64,000 nucleotides of DNA from Actinorhabdospora filicis. Its GTDB lineage: Bacteria; Actinomycetota; Actinomycetes; Mycobacteriales; Micromonosporaceae. Shown piece by piece: positions 7,427-16,488 of the stretch; the stretch's first letter is position 1, and every line of letters starts with the position of its first letter. The stretch spans positions 62,001 through 126,000 of the forward strand of contig NZ_BSTX01000003.1 of assembly GCF_030269765.1 (NCBI RefSeq), in the 5' to 3' direction. The notes beneath the pieces were generated by a model that searched no databases, had not been told where the DNA came from, and worked only from the letters and a program-made list of their open reading frames with translations. Both the position numbers and the translations under genes were made by a program.

Positions 7427-8779
7427 CTATCCCGCGCGCGAAACCGCGTCCACCGGCGTCCCGGCACGTGAGAGCTCCTTCCTGCGCCTGCGGGCCGCGC
7501 GCAGGATCTTCACGATCATCGCGGGTTTGAACAGCACCTCCGGCGGCAGCAGCAGGTGCTGGACGCGCATGTACACCCGCCGGATCTCCGGGTCGTTCTG
7601 CGCGGCGAACTGCAGCTCGCGCCCGAAGCGGTTGCGCAGCCCGACCCCGCGCGGGCGCTCACCCTTGGTCTGCGGGTAGGTGAAGTCGGCGCCCACGGCG
7701 AACTGCCACGGGGTGGTGATGATGCGCGCGGCCTCGCGGTAGTAGGCGGCCTCGTCGAGCGGCCCGGCGTCCAGCAGCGCGCCCAGCGCGACGGCCTCCT
7801 GCGCGCCGCACGTCATGCCCTGCCCGTAGATCGGGTTGAAGCTGCACATGGCGTCCCCGAGCGCCAGGTAGCCCGCCGGGACCCGGTCGAGCTCCTCGAA
7901 GTGCCGCCGCCGGCTGGCCGGATAGCCGCAGGTCACGAGGTCGGTCAGCGGCTCGCGCTCGGTGACCAGCCGCGCGATCTCGGGCAGCGGCAGGCTCTTG
8001 GCATGCGCCAGGAACGCGTCCTCGTCGCCCGGATAGTCGCCGTGCCAGCCGCCCATCGAGATCAGCCAGCGGTCGCCCTCGATCGGCAGCGCCAGGCCCG
8101 CGCGCAGCTCGTGCGGCGGCGTGGGCAGCGCGAAGTGGGCGACGGAGTCGTCCATGTCGCCGGGCAGCCGCCGGAACAGGCGCGTGGAGTAGCCGACGTC
8201 GATGCGGACCTCGGTGACGCGCGGCGCGGGCAGGCCCAGCGCGGCCAGCCACCGGTCGGAGCGGCTGCCGCGTCCGGTGCAGTCCACGACGAGGTCGGCG
8301 TCCAGCCCGCCCTCACCGGTGGTCACCCCGGTCACGCGCCCGTCGTCGCCGCTCAGGCCCGAGACGGCCAGGCCGGAGCGGAACGCGACGTTCGGGAACG
8401 CCGCGACGCGCCCGCGCAGCACCCACTCCAGCAGCGGGCGGCTGAACGTGATCAGCTCCAGGCCCGTGTCGATCTTCGGCCAGCGCGCGCCGTAGCGGTG
8501 GAAGGCCAGGTCCTCGCCCGGCTCGAACGGGACCGCGCCCGCCGCGATCATCTCCTCCCGCAGCCCCGGGAGCAGCTTCTCCAGTGCCTGCTGGCCGGCG
8601 CCCAGCAGCACGTGCCCGTGCTCGCTCTGCGGGACGCCCCGGCGCGGCACCGCCCCCTCGGCCAGCTCGTCGCGGTCGATGACGGTGACCTGCGCGAAGC
8701 GCGACGCCAGCATCGCCGCCGCGGCCAGACCCGCCACACCCGCGCCCGCGACCACCGCATGTGTCCTCTGTGGAGTCAT
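7427..8779 (-). CDS. FAD-dependent oxidoreductase (paralogue 1)
   Basis: A 450-residue flavoprotein of the PHBH/geranylgeranyl-reductase-like class. It has an N-terminal FAD-binding GxGxxG (VVAGAGVAGLAAAAML), VTVIDRDEL at the end of strand 2, the RRGVPQSEHGHVLL segment, and the second FAD motif GDAMCSFNPIYGQGMT. The frame is open to 8947, but the ATG at 8779 starts exactly before the dinucleotide fold and leaves 26 bp to the preceding gene. That gene (8806-10098) is an obvious duplicate with the same motif order. Members act as epoxidases, hydroxylases or halogenase relatives; the substrate is unknown. Confidence 0.88.
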   Translation of the reverse strand: MTPQRTHAVVAGAGVAGLAAAAMLASRFAQVTVIDRDELAEGAVPRRGVPQSEHGHVLLGAGQQALEKLLPGLREEMIAAGAVPFEPGEDLAFHRYGARWPKIDTGLELITFSRPLLEWVLRGRVAAFPNVAFRSGLAVSGLSGDDGRVTGVTTGEGGLDADLVVDCTGRGSRSDRWLAALGLPAPRVTEVRIDVGYSTRLFRRLPGDMDDSVAHFALPTPPHELRAGLALPIEGDRWLISMGGWHGDYPGDEDAFLAHAKSLPLPEIARLVTEREPLTDLVTCGYPASRRRHFEELDRVPAGYLALGDAMCSFNPIYGQGMTCGAQEAVALGALLDAGPLDEAAYYREAARIITTPWQFAVGADFTYPQTKGERPRGVGLRNRFGRELQFAAQNDPEIRRVYMRVQHLLLPPEVLFKPAMIVKILRAARRRRKELSRAGTPVDAVSRAG

Positions 8780-8805
8780 AGGGTCATACTGGCGCGAATC
8801 GGTGA

Positions 8806-10098
8806 TCAAGTGCGGGCGCGCAACACCCTCAGCACCGTTCCCGGGCGTCGCAAAGTCGACAGCGGCGCCATCAGGTGCTGCACCGCCCCGAACGCCCGCC
8901 GCACCTCCGGGTCGACCCTCGCGGCCCGCTGCACCTTCTGCGCCCACCAGTTGCGCCTGGCGACACCCCGCGGCCGCTCACCCCGCGCCTGCGGCCACGC
9001 GAGATCCGCCTCCGCCGACAGCCGCCACGGGACGTCGAGGATCCGCGCGGCCTCGGCGAAGTACGCGCGCGGCAGTTCGGCGTCCGGCACCGCGTCCAGC
9101 AGCCCGCCCAGCGCCGAGGCCTGCAGCACCGCGCAGGTCATGCCCTGCCCGTACACCGGATTCACGCTGCACAACGCGTCCCCCACCACCACGAACCCCG
9201 CCGGTGGGGTTTTCAGGGTTTCGAACCGCCGCCACCGGTTGGACGCGAAACCGCACGTGGCGAAACTCGTCAGCGCCTCCCGCGTCCCCGCGATCTCCGC
9301 CGGACGCGACAGCGGCAGCCCCTTCGCGTGCGCGAGGAACTCCCCGTCATCGCCCGGATAGTCCCCGTGCCAGCCCGACATCGACACCAGCCACCGGTCG
9401 CCCTCGATCGGCAGCGCCATCCCCCCGCGCAACTCGTCCGGCGGCGCCGGCAACGCCAGCCACGCCTTCGCGCCGTCCATGTCATGCCGCTCGCGCCTGT
9501 ACAACCGCGTGGCATAACCCACCCCGACGCCCACCTCCGTCACCGGCGGCGGCTGATGCCCCAACGCCGCCAGCCACCGCCCCGACCGCCCGCCGCGCCC
9601 CGAGGCGTCCACCACCAGGTCCGCGCCCAGCTCCTCACCATCGGCCAGCACCACACCCGTGACCGCCGGACCCCCCATCAGCCCCGCCACCGCCGCACGC
9701 CTCACCCGCACCCCCGGCAACGCCCGCACCCGCTGCCGCAACGCCCACTCCAGCAACGGCCGGCTGAACGCCAGCATCCGCAACGGTGTCGCCACCCGCG
9801 CCCACTCACCCCACCGCCAGAAGACCCGATCCGCCCCCGGATCGAACGGCACCGCGCCATAGACCACCAGCTCGTCCAGCAGCCCCGGGAACAACAGCTC
9901 CAGCGCCTCCTGCCCACTGGTCAGCATCAGATGCCCATGCGCATCCTGCGGCACCCCCCGCCGCGAAACAGGAGCATCCGGCAACACATCCCGGTCCAAC
10001 AGCGTCACCCGCGTGAACCGCTCGGCCAGCACCCGCGCACACGCCAGCCCCGCGATGGAGGCGCCGATGACGACGGCCTCGGGACGGGAGTAGGACAT
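8806..10098 (-). CDS. FAD-dependent oxidoreductase (paralogue 2)
   Basis: A 430-residue paralogue of the downstream gene. Shared blocks include SRRGVPQDAHGHLML, PFDPGADRVFWRWGEWAR, WLVSMSGWHGDYPGDDGEFLAHAKGLPL and GDALCSVNPVYGQGMT. Its first nucleotide motif reads VVIGASIAGLACARVL, with Ser in place of the second Gly of GxGxxG, a substitution tolerated in several FAD hydroxylases. The ATG at 10098 is chosen because the fold begins 8 residues later; the extra upstream 15 residues look non-coding. First gene of a probable operon with paralogue 1 and the racemase-like gene. Probably a hydroxylase or epoxidase; substrate unknown. Confidence 0.87.
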   Translation of the reverse strand: MSYSRPEAVVIGASIAGLACARVLAERFTRVTLLDRDVLPDAPVSRRGVPQDAHGHLMLTSGQEALELLFPGLLDELVVYGAVPFDPGADRVFWRWGEWARVATPLRMLAFSRPLLEWALRQRVRALPGVRVRRAAVAGLMGGPAVTGVVLADGEELGADLVVDASGRGGRSGRWLAALGHQPPPVTEVGVGVGYATRLYRRERHDMDGAKAWLALPAPPDELRGGMALPIEGDRWLVSMSGWHGDYPGDDGEFLAHAKGLPLSRPAEIAGTREALTSFATCGFASNRWRRFETLKTPPAGFVVVGDALCSVNPVYGQGMTCAVLQASALGGLLDAVPDAELPRAYFAEAARILDVPWRLSAEADLAWPQARGERPRGVARRNWWAQKVQRAARVDPEVRRAFGAVQHLMAPLSTLRRPGTVLRVLRART

Positions 10099-10202
10099 GA
10101 GGCAAGTGTGGGCGCGCGAGGGGCGGGCGCGGGTGGCTTTCACCCGAGAGGGGTCCGCGGCTCACGCGGTCTGCGCCCCCGGCCGCCACGTAGGCTGAGA
10201 TC

Positions 10203-10958
10203 ATGTTGCCCGCCATCACCGCGATCCGCTACGTGACGCCCCTGAAAGAGGGCGGCTCGCTGCCCGGCCTCGTCGAGGCCGACGACCTGGGCACCTACGT
10301 CGTCAAATGGCGCGGCGCGGGCCAGGGCCCCAAGGCGCTCGTCGCCGAGGTCATCGTCGGCGAGCTCGCCCGCGCGCTCGGGCTGCCGGTGCCGGACCTG
10401 GCGGACCTGTCGCTGGACGAGGGCATCGCCAAGGGCGAGCCGGACCCGGAGGTCCAGGAGCTGCTGCTGGCCAGTGTCGGCGACAACCTGGCGATGGACT
10501 TCCTGCCCGCCTCCCTCGGCTTCGACCCGGCGGTGCACAAGGTGGAGCCGGGCCTGGCGTCGCGGATCGTGTGGCTGGACGCGTTCACCGAGAACGTCGA
10601 CCGCACCTGGCGCAACCCGAACCTGCTGGTGTGGCACGGGGAGCCGTGGCTGATCGACCATGGCGCGAGCCTGTACTTCCACCACAACTGGCCGCGCGCG
10701 GCCGCCGCGGTGACGCGCCCCTTCAAGGGCGACGACCACGTCCTGGCGGCCTTCGCCACCGACCTGCCGGGCGCGAACGCCGAGCTGGGCGCGCGGGTGA
10801 CGCCGGAGCTGCTGGACGGCGTCCTGGCGCTGGTGCCCGACGCGTGGCTCGACTCGCCCGATCATGACGGTCCCGACGCGGTGCGCGCCGCCTACCGGGA
10901 GCATCTGCTGGCCCGCGTCGCGGCGTCCGGGGCCTGGCTGCCGGAGGTGTCCGCGTGA
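10203..10958 (+). CDS. HipA-like kinase domain protein (HipA_2 type)
   Basis: A 251-residue protein with a compact HipA-type kinase core. Lys35 in TYVVKWRG and the glycine-rich AGQGPK fit the nucleotide loop. VDRTWRNPN (about 132-140) matches the catalytic NxDRHxxN motif with Thr for His, and LIDHG (150-154) fits the metal-binding Asp. No HipB-type helix-turn-helix partner is adjacent. Instead its GTGA stop/start overlap couples it to a DUF3037 gene, a conserved actinobacterial pairing. It is probably a Ser/Thr kinase or pseudokinase of unknown target; a classical HipBA toxin role is not supported by the context. Confidence 0.8.
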   Translation: MLPAITAIRYVTPLKEGGSLPGLVEADDLGTYVVKWRGAGQGPKALVAEVIVGELARALGLPVPDLADLSLDEGIAKGEPDPEVQELLLASVGDNLAMDFLPASLGFDPAVHKVEPGLASRIVWLDAFTENVDRTWRNPNLLVWHGEPWLIDHGASLYFHHNWPRAAAAVTRPFKGDDHVLAAFATDLPGANAELGARVTPELLDGVLALVPDAWLDSPDHDGPDAVRAAYREHLLARVAASGAWLPEVSA

Positions 10959-11335
10959 AGAAGCCGTTCTCCTACGCCCTGATCCGGGTGGTGCCGCGCG
11001 TGGAGCGCGGTGAGTGCGTCAACGTCGGCGTGGTCCTGTACTGCCAGATGTTCGATTACCTCGGTGCCCGCACCAATGTGGACGAGGCCCGGCTGCGCGC
11101 GCTGCACCCCGGCGTCGACGTCGACGGCGTCCGCGACGGCGTGCGCGCCTGGGAGCTGGTCTGCGGCGGCGAGGACGCCGGTGGCCCGGCGGCGCGTGAG
11201 ACGAAGCTGGGTGAGCGGTTCCGCTGGCTGACCGCGCCGAAGAGCACGGTGATCCAGGCGGGCCCGGTGCACATGGGCATGACGGCCGACCCGGCGGGTG
11301 AGCTGGAGCGGCTGATGGACGTGCTGGTGCGCTAG
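10955..11335 (+). CDS. DUF3037 family protein
   Basis: A 126-residue protein with the DUF3037 signature near its start: FSYALIRVVPRVERGECVNVGVVLYC. Family members are small proteins of unknown biochemical role often encoded next to HipA_2-type kinase genes. The GTG start overlaps the kinase stop by 4 bp, so the two are probably made in fixed ratio and may form a complex. The C-terminus is helical (ELERLMDVLVR). A gap of about 100 bp separates it from the SARP regulator. Confidence 0.85.
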   Translation: MKKPFSYALIRVVPRVERGECVNVGVVLYCQMFDYLGARTNVDEARLRALHPGVDVDGVRDGVRAWELVCGGEDAGGPAARETKLGERFRWLTAPKSTVIQAGPVHMGMTADPAGELERLMDVLVR

Positions 11336-11442
11336 CGGCCGCGGCAACCGGATGTCCACCGTGCGACTACTCACCGAGAGTGGGCACGATGGGGACGGTA
11401 GCGAAGGAGCCACATCGCGGAGCGGGAGGAACGGCAGCGCAC

Positions 11443-14400
11443 ATGCCGACCGGACGGGCCAATGATCCAGACGCGTCGATAGCTTTCCGTCTCCTCGGTT
11501 CGCTGGAAGCGGTGGCCGACGGGCGCGTGTTGGGTCTCGGCGGACCCCGGCAGCACAAACTGCTGGCCGTGCTGCTGCTCAATCTGGGGGCGACCACGTC
11601 GCTGGAGCGGATCATCGACACGCTCTGGGAGAGCCCGCCGCGCTCGGCGAAGCAGCAGGTTCACAACGCGATCGGCAGCCTCCGGCGTGCGCTGGCGCCG
11701 CTGCCCGATGTCGAGATCGTCACCTCGAACGTCGGCTATCTCGTACAGGCGCCCGACGAAGCCCTTGATCTACATGTCTTCCGTGAGCGGGCGGAGACGG
11801 CGCGGCTTCTGGAGGCGCGGCACGACCTCGATGAGGCCGCGCGTGTCCTTCGCTCGGCGCTCGATCTCTGGCGCGGCCCGGCGCTGGAAGGCCTCGACGG
11901 CCCGTACCTGCGCGGCCCGGCCGAGCAGCTCGGTGAGGAGCGGCTGGTCGCCGAGGAACGGCTCATGTCGCTGCGACTGCGCCTCGGTGAGTCCGCTCAG
12001 CTGGTGGGCGAGCTCATCGGGCTCACCGGTGAGCACCCGCTGAGGGAGTCGCTGCGGGCCAGTCTCATGCTCGCGCTCAGTCGCTCGGGACGGCAGGCGG
12101 AAGCCCTCGCGGTCTACGAGGATCTGCGCGGCCACCTCGCCGAGGAGCTGGGCATCGACCCGAGTCCGCAGCTTCGTGAGCTGCACACCCGGGTGCTGCG
12201 CGGTGAGGAGGGCGCGCAGGCGGCGGAGGATCTTCCGGCCGCGTCGGTGGACGTCCCCTGGCGGGTGGGCAGTTTCCTGCCGCGCGATGTGCGGGAATTC
12301 ACCGGCCGCTCCGCCGAGGTCGGGAGGCTTCTGGACGGCGTGGGCGCGTCCGGGTCCTCGGCGCTGGTCATCTCGGCGATCGACGGCATGGGCGGCCTGG
12401 GCAAGACGACCCTGGCGGTTCACCTCGCCCACCTCCTCGCCGACGAGTTCCCCGACGGTCACTACTTCCAGGACCTGCAGGGCTTCAGTCTCGGGCGCGC
12501 GCCCATCACCGCCGAGCAGGCGCTTGAGGACCTGCTGCGGGAGACGGGCGTCCCCGCCGAGCTGGTGCCGTCCGACCCGGCTGCGAGGGAGCGCCTCTGG
12601 CGTTCGCGGCTGGCCGGCCGGAGGGCCTTGATCGTCCTGGACAACGCCAGTGACGAGGCGCAGATCCGCCCGCTCATCCCGGGCGCGCCCAAGACCCTCG
12701 TGCTGATCACGAGCCGGCGGAGGCTCACCGCGCTGGAGGGCACGTTCCCGCTCTCGCTCGACGTCCTCCCCGTGGCCGACGCGGCCGAGCTGTTCGTGCG
12801 CGTGGCGGGGGAGGCGCGAACGGCAGACGACCCCGACACCGTGCGCCAGGTCGTCGAGCTGTGCGGACGCCTGCCGCTGGCGATCCGCATCGCCGCGGCA
12901 CGGTTCCGGGACCGGGAGTCCTGGACGATGGGCGATCTCCTGAGCCGCCTGAGGACCCGCAGGCAGCGCGTGAGGTTCCTGAACACCGGCGATCGCGATG
13001 TCATGGCCGTCCTCAAGCTCTCCTACGACTACCTGCCCGAGGACGCCAAGCGCATGTTCCGGCTGCTGTCGCTGTGCCCCGGGTCGACCTTCGCCGCCCC
13101 CTCGGCGGCCGCGCTGTGCGGGTCCTCGGTGGACGAGGCGGAGGCCTGCCTCGACGTGCTGTTCGAGCACAGCCTGCTGCTGGAGCGCGAACCCGGCCGC
13201 TACATGTTCCACGACCTCGTCAGGGACTGCGCCGTCGCGCTGCTTGAGGAGCGGGATTCGGTGGAGGAGCGGCGGGCCGCGATGCACCGGCTACTCGATC
13301 AGCTGCTGCATCTGGCGTACTCGCTGTGTCAGCCGAAGGCGATCGAGCCGTTCGTCTTCACCCCGGACATCACGCACACCTTCGAGGACATCGATCCCCT
13401 GCCCCCGCTCCCCGAGCGGTACGGTCCGCTCGTTGCGGACCACGAGACGCTGGTGGCCGCGAGCCGGTACGCGGCCGAGAACGGCTGGCTCACGCACGCC
13501 TGGCAGATTCCGTGCGCGATGATGCCGTACCTGCGCAGTTTCAACTACGGGACGGACGCCGAAGGGCTGTTCACCCGCGCGCTGGAGGCGGCGCGCGAAG
13601 CGGGTGACCGGCACGGTGAGATCGCCTCGACGACGGCCTTGGCGAAGATCGCCCGGGACCGCGGCATGTCCCCGGCCGTCGCGGAGTCGCTCCTTCGCGA
13701 GGCGATCGCGATCACCGACGCCGAGAAGCGGCCCGAGTGGGGCGTCAAGCTGTCCATCGACCTGGGCATGCTGATGTACAACCTCGGCCGGGCGGAGGAG
13801 GCGTACGAGCTCTTCTCGAACTGTTTCCCCCGAGCGGTCGAACTCGGCCTCACCGGCGACCTCCCGCTCCTGGCGAACAATTGCGGGGCCGTCTGCCGGG
13901 ACCTCGGCCGGTTCGACGAGGCGATCGCCTACTTCGAGAAGGCGCGCTCGCTCGCACGGACCCCCACGCCACCGAAGTTCGAGGCCGTCCTGCTGTTCAA
14001 CATCGGCTTCGCCCACCAGCTGATGGGTCAGCCGATGGAGGCGCTACTGGAACTGGAGCGCGCACTGGTCCAGAGCACGGAGTTGCGGGCTGACGCGCTC
14101 ACCTCCACCGTGCACGCGGCACTGTCGGAGGTCCACCGGTCCCTGGGCGATATCGACCTGGCCTTCGCGCACGGCCGTGACGCGCTCGATCTGGCCAGGC
14201 GGTTGCGGCAGTCCGAGATCGAGTGCATGGCCCTCAACGCACTCGGCGAGGCACACATCGCCACCGGCGCCGTGCGGACGGCCGAGACGGTCTTCACGGA
14301 GGCCCTGACACTGGCGCGCTCACGCGGTCTGACTCCGCAGATGGCCAGGGCCACCGAAGGCCTGGCACACGTCGACCTCATCGGCGGGGACCCGCCCGCC

Positions 14401-14544
14401 GCCCGGAGGAGGTGGTCTCGCGTGATCACCGACTACCCCGGGGAATGGACCAGTGTGAACGGCGCCAGACGCCATCTGGACGCGCCCGAGGGCGAGGCGG
14501 GCGAATGCCCGCGCTGTGCGGGCCGGTCGTCCTCGGTGGCCTAG
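11443..14544 (+). CDS. AfsR/SARP-family regulator with NB-ARC and TPR domains
   Basis: A 1033-residue activator with AfsR-like architecture. An OmpR-type winged helix begins at about residue 13 (FRLLGSLEAVADG ... GGPRQHKLLAVLL). A bacterial transcriptional activation domain (about 95-250) ends at LAEELGIDPSPQLRELHTRVL. An NB-ARC ATPase follows, with P-loop GMGGLGKTT (about 315-323) and LIVLDNA as Walker B, then a long TPR region to the end. SARPs bind direct repeats spaced 11 bp and recruit RNA polymerase for natural-product genes. I prefer the ATG at 11443 (GGAGGA upstream); GTG 11380 and ATG 11389 are in frame. It is convergent with, and likely controls, the Sdp/radical SAM cluster. Confidence 0.9.
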   Translation: MPTGRANDPDASIAFRLLGSLEAVADGRVLGLGGPRQHKLLAVLLLNLGATTSLERIIDTLWESPPRSAKQQVHNAIGSLRRALAPLPDVEIVTSNVGYLVQAPDEALDLHVFRERAETARLLEARHDLDEAARVLRSALDLWRGPALEGLDGPYLRGPAEQLGEERLVAEERLMSLRLRLGESAQLVGELIGLTGEHPLRESLRASLMLALSRSGRQAEALAVYEDLRGHLAEELGIDPSPQLRELHTRVLRGEEGAQAAEDLPAASVDVPWRVGSFLPRDVREFTGRSAEVGRLLDGVGASGSSALVISAIDGMGGLGKTTLAVHLAHLLADEFPDGHYFQDLQGFSLGRAPITAEQALEDLLRETGVPAELVPSDPAARERLWRSRLAGRRALIVLDNASDEAQIRPLIPGAPKTLVLITSRRRLTALEGTFPLSLDVLPVADAAELFVRVAGEARTADDPDTVRQVVELCGRLPLAIRIAAARFRDRESWTMGDLLSRLRTRRQRVRFLNTGDRDVMAVLKLSYDYLPEDAKRMFRLLSLCPGSTFAAPSAAALCGSSVDEAEACLDVLFEHSLLLEREPGRYMFHDLVRDCAVALLEERDSVEERRAAMHRLLDQLLHLAYSLCQPKAIEPFVFTPDITHTFEDIDPLPPLPERYGPLVADHETLVAASRYAAENGWLTHAWQIPCAMMPYLRSFNYGTDAEGLFTRALEAAREAGDRHGEIASTTALAKIARDRGMSPAVAESLLREAIAITDAEKRPEWGVKLSIDLGMLMYNLGRAEEAYELFSNCFPRAVELGLTGDLPLLANNCGAVCRDLGRFDEAIAYFEKARSLARTPTPPKFEAVLLFNIGFAHQLMGQPMEALLELERALVQSTELRADALTSTVHAALSEVHRSLGDIDLAFAHGRDALDLARRLRQSEIECMALNALGEAHIATGAVRTAETVFTEALTLARSRGLTPQMARATEGLAHVDLIGGDPPAARRRWSRVITDYPGEWTSVNGARRHLDAPEGEAGECPRCAGRSSSVA

Positions 14545-14554
14545 GCCGATCCGG

Positions 14555-15589
14555 TCAGGGCAGGAGCCGGGCGGTGACGTCGTCCACCGACTGTTCCAGG
14601 ATCAGCGTGGTCGCCTTGTCCTCGAAGCCGAGCTCGCGGTTGATGCGCGCCATGTGGACGTTCTCGGTGGATACCAGCGTGGTGACGCGGGTCAAGCCGG
14701 GGCGGTCGGCCGTGACCCGGCGGAGCATCGCCGCCTTCACCCACAACCCCAGCCGCTTTCCCCGGTGATGGGGGACGACGGCGGTGTCCCGCTGGTAGGC
14801 GATTTCGGGTCGCGCGGCCTTGAACTCCAGAACCGTCAACCCCGCGACCTCGCCCGTGTGCTCCGCCACGGCCACCGTCACCCACTGCTCGACCCCCTGC
14901 TCGCGGAGAGTCCGCTCGTCCTCGCGGATGCCGTCGGCCGTCCACCTGGGTGCGTCATAGCTCGCCCCCTTCGGACGGTCGTGAATCGCGTCCCTCGCCT
15001 TGGCGTACTCGGCGAGCAGGTCGTCGGGAGCCTCCCCCGTCCACGCGCGCAGCGAGAATCCCGGCACCGGTGCCACATCCCACAGCCGCCGCCCGGTCTC
15101 GGCCACGTTCAGCAGCTGCCGCGAAGTGCCGTCCGTTACCTCGAAACCGTGCGCCATGGCCCACGCCGCTCCGGCGCTGCCCTCGTCGGCCGAGCCGAGC
15201 ACCGTGGTGCGGCCTCCATCGCCGAGGCACGGTGAGACCGCACGCAGCAGCGCGGTGCCCACACCGGACCGCCGGTGGTCGGGATGCACGCGCACCATCA
15301 CCGACACGATCGCCGCGTTGGTTCCGGTGAGGGGGCTGACCTTGGCGTAGCCGAGGAGCCGGTCCTCACGAGTGGCGAACCACATCGATTGCTCCGGGGG
15401 GCGCGGCTCCTGTCGCACGTTCGCGGTCATCCATTCCCGGCCCGGGAGCGGGGAGTACGGCTGGTCGACCGCGAATGACGCGTGGAACAGCGCGAAGTAC
15501 TCCTCAAGAAGCCCGTCGGGGAGTGTGTACGGATCGACTCGTCCTACGTTGAGAGGCAAGGTCGGCTGCTTCCGGTAGAGGATGGACAA
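14555..15589 (-). CDS. Tandem GNAT-domain acetyltransferase
   Basis: A 344-residue protein with two GNAT folds. The first has motif A VRVHPDHRRSGVGTALL (about 85-101). The second has VVPHHRGKRLGLWVKAAML (about 270-290), followed by VSTENVHMARINRELGFE. Such double-GNAT proteins (MshD-like layout) transfer acetyl groups from acetyl-CoA to amines. The TTG at 15589 follows an AGGA site and is inside the 3' end of the SdpB-family gene (46-bp overlap), so translation is likely coupled. The frame stays open to 16282, but that stretch is the antiparallel frame of SdpB. Roles could be peptide tailoring or self-protection; both are inference. Confidence 0.8.
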   Translation of the reverse strand: MSILYRKQPTLPLNVGRVDPYTLPDGLLEEYFALFHASFAVDQPYSPLPGREWMTANVRQEPRPPEQSMWFATREDRLLGYAKVSPLTGTNAAIVSVMVRVHPDHRRSGVGTALLRAVSPCLGDGGRTTVLGSADEGSAGAAWAMAHGFEVTDGTSRQLLNVAETGRRLWDVAPVPGFSLRAWTGEAPDDLLAEYAKARDAIHDRPKGASYDAPRWTADGIREDERTLREQGVEQWVTVAVAEHTGEVAGLTVLEFKAARPEIAYQRDTAVVPHHRGKRLGLWVKAAMLRRVTADRPGLTRVTTLVSTENVHMARINRELGFEDKATTLILEQSVDDVTARLLP

Positions 15590-16488
15590 TGGGGTTCCTG
15601 CGAACCCACGTCTGTGGACCGCCGCTCCAAGGCGACGAGGACGAGCAGGGACAGCATCACGAGCCCGAAACCGGCGATACCCATGAACGCCGTGATGGCC
15701 AGGTGCAGACCGGCGCCAAGGACGAAGGCCAGCCGGCGCGCAAGACGTCCTCCCCACAGCAGCAGGGCGATACCCGCCTCGGTCACGAGCGTCCCCCACG
15801 TCATGAGGGTCGCGGCGAAGGGCCACCATGACCAGGACTCCAGCCAGGCCGTGACCGTGCCCGGAAAGCCGAGCAGCGGATGATGCACGATCACCGCCAT
15901 CGCGCTGCCGTCGCGCCAGTCGGCCACGGTGAGCTTCGATATCGCGGCGGTCAGGTAGATGACCGACGCCTGTGCCCGAAGCGTCAAGAACGCCGCGTAT
16001 GTCAGGCCTCGGGTGTGTCCCCGCAATGGCCGGGAGGGCGGTGTCCACTGCCAGGCGCGGTCGTCGCTCAGGCAGATCGGGATGAGGATCAGGGTGATGA
16101 CCTGAGCGGCGCTTTCGCCGCCGTTCGGCACCGAAATGGCCGTCGCGAGACTGAAGGCGACGTACCAGTGGGGTATCGCCGTCCAGCGGGGCCGGTATCC
16201 GATGACCACCAAGGCCAGCACGATCACGGCGATGGTCCGTGGCACGGCCGGCGGGAGGCCCGACGCCTGGGATAGGCACCACAAGGATGCCGTGGTCGCG
16301 CCCGAGCAGAACGTGCCCTCTGGGGCTTTCGGAGTGGGCGAGAAGAGAACGTCGTCGGTGTTCAGCACCAGCAGGGCCAGTCCTGCCGTGGCCAGGCCGG
16401 TCCTGGCCAGCGCGATCGGCAGAGTGCGGTGCTCGAAGGTGGCCGGCGATGGTGTCACGGATGGCCGAGAGCGGGTGAGGGCGGTCAT
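15544..16488 (-). CDS. SdpB-family (HTTM-like) membrane protein
   Basis: A 314-residue polytopic protein with about six to seven hydrophobic segments. It resembles the SdpB family, related to the HTTM domain of vitamin K-dependent carboxylases. Recognisable stretches are FHWY-like IPHWYVAFSLATAISVPNGGE, ILIPICLSDDRAWQW, a RAQASVIYLTAAISKL core and DGSAMAVIVHHP. In Bacillus subtilis, SdpA and SdpB are both required to mature the SdpC toxin. The ATG at 16488 forms an ATGA overlap with the SdpA-family stop, making them one translational unit. The frame is open upstream to 16776 but that is antisense-frame noise over SdpA. Family call moderately firm. Confidence 0.82.
   Translation of the reverse strand: MTALTRSRPSVTPSPATFEHRTLPIALARTGLATAGLALLVLNTDDVLFSPTPKAPEGTFCSGATTASLWCLSQASGLPPAVPRTIAVIVLALVVIGYRPRWTAIPHWYVAFSLATAISVPNGGESAAQVITLILIPICLSDDRAWQWTPPSRPLRGHTRGLTYAAFLTLRAQASVIYLTAAISKLTVADWRDGSAMAVIVHHPLLGFPGTVTAWLESWSWWPFAATLMTWGTLVTEAGIALLLWGGRLARRLAFVLGAGLHLAITAFMGIAGFGLVMLSLLVLVALERRSTDVGSQEPHCPSSTGSSRPCLST

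Noticed and set aside
10203..11335. Classical HipBA toxin-antitoxin module
   Set aside because: No HipB helix-turn-helix gene is present; the partner is DUF3037, so only the kinase fold is shared.
15590..16282. N-terminal extension of the GNAT protein upstream of 15589
   Set aside because: The stretch is the out-of-frame reading of the SdpB-family gene; GNAT homology begins only after 15589.
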